8,208 bases of DNA from Gammaproteobacteria bacterium (GTDB taxonomy: Bacteria > Pseudomonadota > Gammaproteobacteria > Pseudomonadales > UBA3067). Positions 6,630 to 8,208 of this stretch are shown one piece after another; position 1 is the stretch's first letter; each line of letters begins with the position of its first letter. The notes below the pieces were generated by a model. That model worked only from the letters and a program-made list of their open reading frames with translations, had not been told where the DNA came from and did no database searches. The translations under genes and the position numbers were made by a program. Location of the stretch: the NCBI GenBank assembly GCA_002402085.1, contig NVVB01000013.1, positions 1 through 8,208 on the forward strand, given 5' to 3'.

Positions 6630-7766
6630 ATGGCCAACAACTTATTAATTTCGGGCTACTATGGCATGAAGAATACCGGAGACGACGCCTTGCTCCAGGC
6701 GTCAATACTGGGTGCTAAAAGAATTCTACACCCGGACAAGATGTATATAGAGGCGCCCAAAGCCTATAAAAATAAATACGATAGCAATGTCGTACCCTTT
6801 CTGTCTCCGCACCAACGATTCCGCGGTGAAAACCGTCTTAATCGTTATCTTTCCGCACTGTCATCTACCAGCGTACTGTTTGGCGGCGGCTCAGTATTTC
6901 ATACTGCAAGTGACATCGATATAAAGCGCCACCTTATTAAACTATCCGGTGGAGGCTTAAAGATCGCGGTGGGCGTAAGCCTTGGGCCATTTAATGACGT
7001 TCACGCAGAAAAAGCCTGTCAGCAATTTCTCAACTGCTGCGACTTTGTTGGCTTAAGAGACAGAGAAAGTTACGAGATATGTAAATCGCTAGCCCCCAAT
7101 ATTCATTACATGAAAACATTTGATCTCGCCCCCACCCTTTTTAGTTACTATCCGAAACTTAAAATACCAGAAATAAGGACCCCCGAACTTGGCATTAACT
7201 TATGCCCGATCATAAAGAAAGGCGTCATTGATCACGTAGCCACGCAAAAGGTGGTAACCGTCGTAGCCAACACCATTAATTTGCTGCCCCCGGAACAGTT
7301 TAAAGCCATAAAACTCATCCATTTTAACAACCATCCTTTGGAGGGCGATCAAATTGCGTTAGGCCCGTTAAGAAAAAAAATAAGCCCGAAATTCGAAATA
7401 CGCGAAATCCATTATCGATCCAATCCCCTGCACGCTATTCAGCATATTAAGCAAGTCCAGCTAATGCTCTCTATGCGTCTACACGCGAAAATATTTTCTT
7501 ATTTATCGCACACCCCAAATATCAACCTCTGTTATCACAACAAATGCGATCAGTGGTGTAAAGAAATATCCAGTGATAGTGAATACAACATCGATTGCAA
7601 GCATATGGATAGTGACCAATTAAGCAATGCTATGAAACAATTTCCCGAGTTCCTGTACATTAAACCCAAATTACCGATTAATGTTGCGATACAACGATCA
7701 TTACTCAACTGGAATACTCTCTATGAAAAAAAGATACTTCTCAATCGTTATTCCTCTTTTCAATAA
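6630..7766 (+). CDS. Polysaccharide pyruvyl transferase family protein
   Basis: The 378-residue protein carries the hallmarks of the CsaB/WcaK-type pyruvyl transferase family (PF04230). These are the N-terminal GYYGMKNTGDDALL (9-22), FGGGSVFH (84-91), a central VGVSLGPF (114-121), GLRDRES (141-147) in the position of the family's RD motif, and the C-terminal MRLHAKIFSYL (282-292) followed by CYHNKC (301-306), matching the RLHA and late Y-K elements. Members transfer the enolpyruvyl unit of phosphoenolpyruvate onto a sugar to give a pyruvate ketal, adding a negative charge to the polymer. No signal peptide or membrane helix is seen, so it should act in the cytoplasm on lipid-linked intermediates. 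The start is separated from the ligase/polymerase gene by 40 bases with only a weak purine-rich site; the 3' end overlaps the glycosyltransferase gene by 44 bases. The acceptor sugar is unknown. Confidence 0.88.
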   Translation: MANNLLISGYYGMKNTGDDALLQASILGAKRILHPDKMYIEAPKAYKNKYDSNVVPFLSPHQRFRGENRLNRYLSALSSTSVLFGGGSVFHTASDIDIKRHLIKLSGGGLKIAVGVSLGPFNDVHAEKACQQFLNCCDFVGLRDRESYEICKSLAPNIHYMKTFDLAPTLFSYYPKLKIPEIRTPELGINLCPIIKKGVIDHVATQKVVTVVANTINLLPPEQFKAIKLIHFNNHPLEGDQIALGPLRKKISPKFEIREIHYRSNPLHAIQHIKQVQLMLSMRLHAKIFSYLSHTPNINLCYHNKCDQWCKEISSDSEYNIDCKHMDSDQLSNAMKQFPEFLYIKPKLPINVAIQRSLLNWNTLYEKKILLNRYSSFQ

Positions 7767-8208
7767 AGAAAAGGAAGTCGCCACCACCATCGACTCAGTA
7801 CGTAAACAATCTTACCCCTATTTTGAAGTGCTTATAATCGATGACGGATCTACGGATAATAGTGTCGCTATAGTAGAAGCACTCGAGGACTCCCGAATCC
7901 GAGTAGTCAAAAAGGAAAATGGCGGCGTATCCAGCGCACGCAACAGAGGCATCGCGCTCGCCGCCTATAACCATATCCTATTCTTAGATGCGGATGACGA
8001 ATGGCTTCCAGAACACCTTTTCGAAATAAGTAAACTCATTGAACAATACCCAAATGCAGGAGCCTACGCCACCGACTACTGGTTTCGCGACTCAAGCAGC
8101 ACGCTTCGCAAAGCAAAAATTGCATTTAACAAACATCAACAAAGCGAAAAAGACTTTCAATTTGACGATTACTTTCGTGTAGCCAGTGAAGGTGACCTGC
8201 CCATTCAT
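7723..8208 (+). CDS. Glycosyltransferase family 2, N-terminal part (runs off the window)
   Basis: An open frame from ATG 7723 reaches the window end without a stop (162 codons). It has the GT-A fold signature of family 2 glycosyltransferases (PF00535): FSIVIPLFNKE at 6-16, VLIIDDGSTDNS at 36-47 (nucleotide-sugar binding), NGGVSSARNRGI at 66-77, and the DxD-type metal motif LDADDEW at 88-94. It should be a cytoplasmic enzyme transferring one sugar from an NDP-sugar to the growing lipid-linked repeat unit; donor and linkage cannot be inferred. The start lies 44 bases inside the pyruvyl transferase gene, with a modest GGA 9 bases upstream (7711-7713). The next methionine codon would cut into the family fold, so this start is well supported. 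The C-terminal acceptor-binding half is outside the window. Confidence 0.92.
   Translation, partial: MKKRYFSIVIPLFNKEKEVATTIDSVRKQSYPYFEVLIIDDGSTDNSVAIVEALEDSRIRVVKKENGGVSSARNRGIALAAYNHILFLDADDEWLPEHLFEISKLIEQYPNAGAYATDYWFRDSSSTLRKAKIAFNKHQQSEKDFQFDDYFRVASEGDLPIH

Noticed and set aside
6627..6639. Thirteen identical bases around two start codons (AACATGGCCAACA at 2525-2537 and 6627-6639)
   Set aside because: Both encode Met-Ala-Asn in unrelated proteins and the identity stops right after; most likely coincidence.

Overview
The window lies inside an exopolysaccharide or capsule biosynthesis and export locus of a Gram-negative bacterium. All recognised genes are on the + strand. The outer-membrane export lipoprotein implies a diderm cell. 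The moderate base composition and the set of genes suggest a (possibly marine) gammaproteobacterium, but no species-specific marker is present, so this is inference only.

Layout. Positions 1-159 hold the C-terminal end of a polyprenyl-phosphate sugar-1-phosphate transferase, the enzyme that starts repeat-unit synthesis on the lipid carrier. A soluble calcineurin-like metallophosphoesterase (167-1018) and an NDP-sugar pyrophosphorylase with a left-handed beta-helix tail (1015-2193) follow in the same tight operon. A 334-base non-coding gap (2194-2527) carries two good inverted repeats and plausible promoter elements, and probably starts a second transcription unit. That unit encodes a Wza-like export lipoprotein (2528-3955), a Wzz/GumC-like chain-length protein without a kinase domain (3945-5360), a polytopic O-antigen ligase/polymerase-type protein (5315-6589), a polysaccharide pyruvyl transferase (6630-7766) and the first 162 codons of a family 2 glycosyltransferase (7723 to the window end).

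How the genes fit together. The order matches a Wzy-dependent pathway: initiating transferase, precursor synthesis (NDP-sugar), glycosyltransferase, pyruvyl ketal decoration, Wzy-type polymerase, PCP chain-length control and OPX outer-membrane export. The flippase (Wzx), most glycosyltransferases and any tyrosine kinase are not in the window and probably lie outside it.

Novelty. Every gene belongs to a recognisable family, and I do not see a wholly undescribed system. The points most worth a second look are the phosphoesterase placed between the initiating transferase and the nucleotidyltransferase, the long extension before the export domain of the Wza-like protein, and the dyads in the central intergenic region, one of which overlaps a candidate -10 element. 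No RNA genes, insertion sequences, CRISPR arrays or convincing intrinsic terminators were found.
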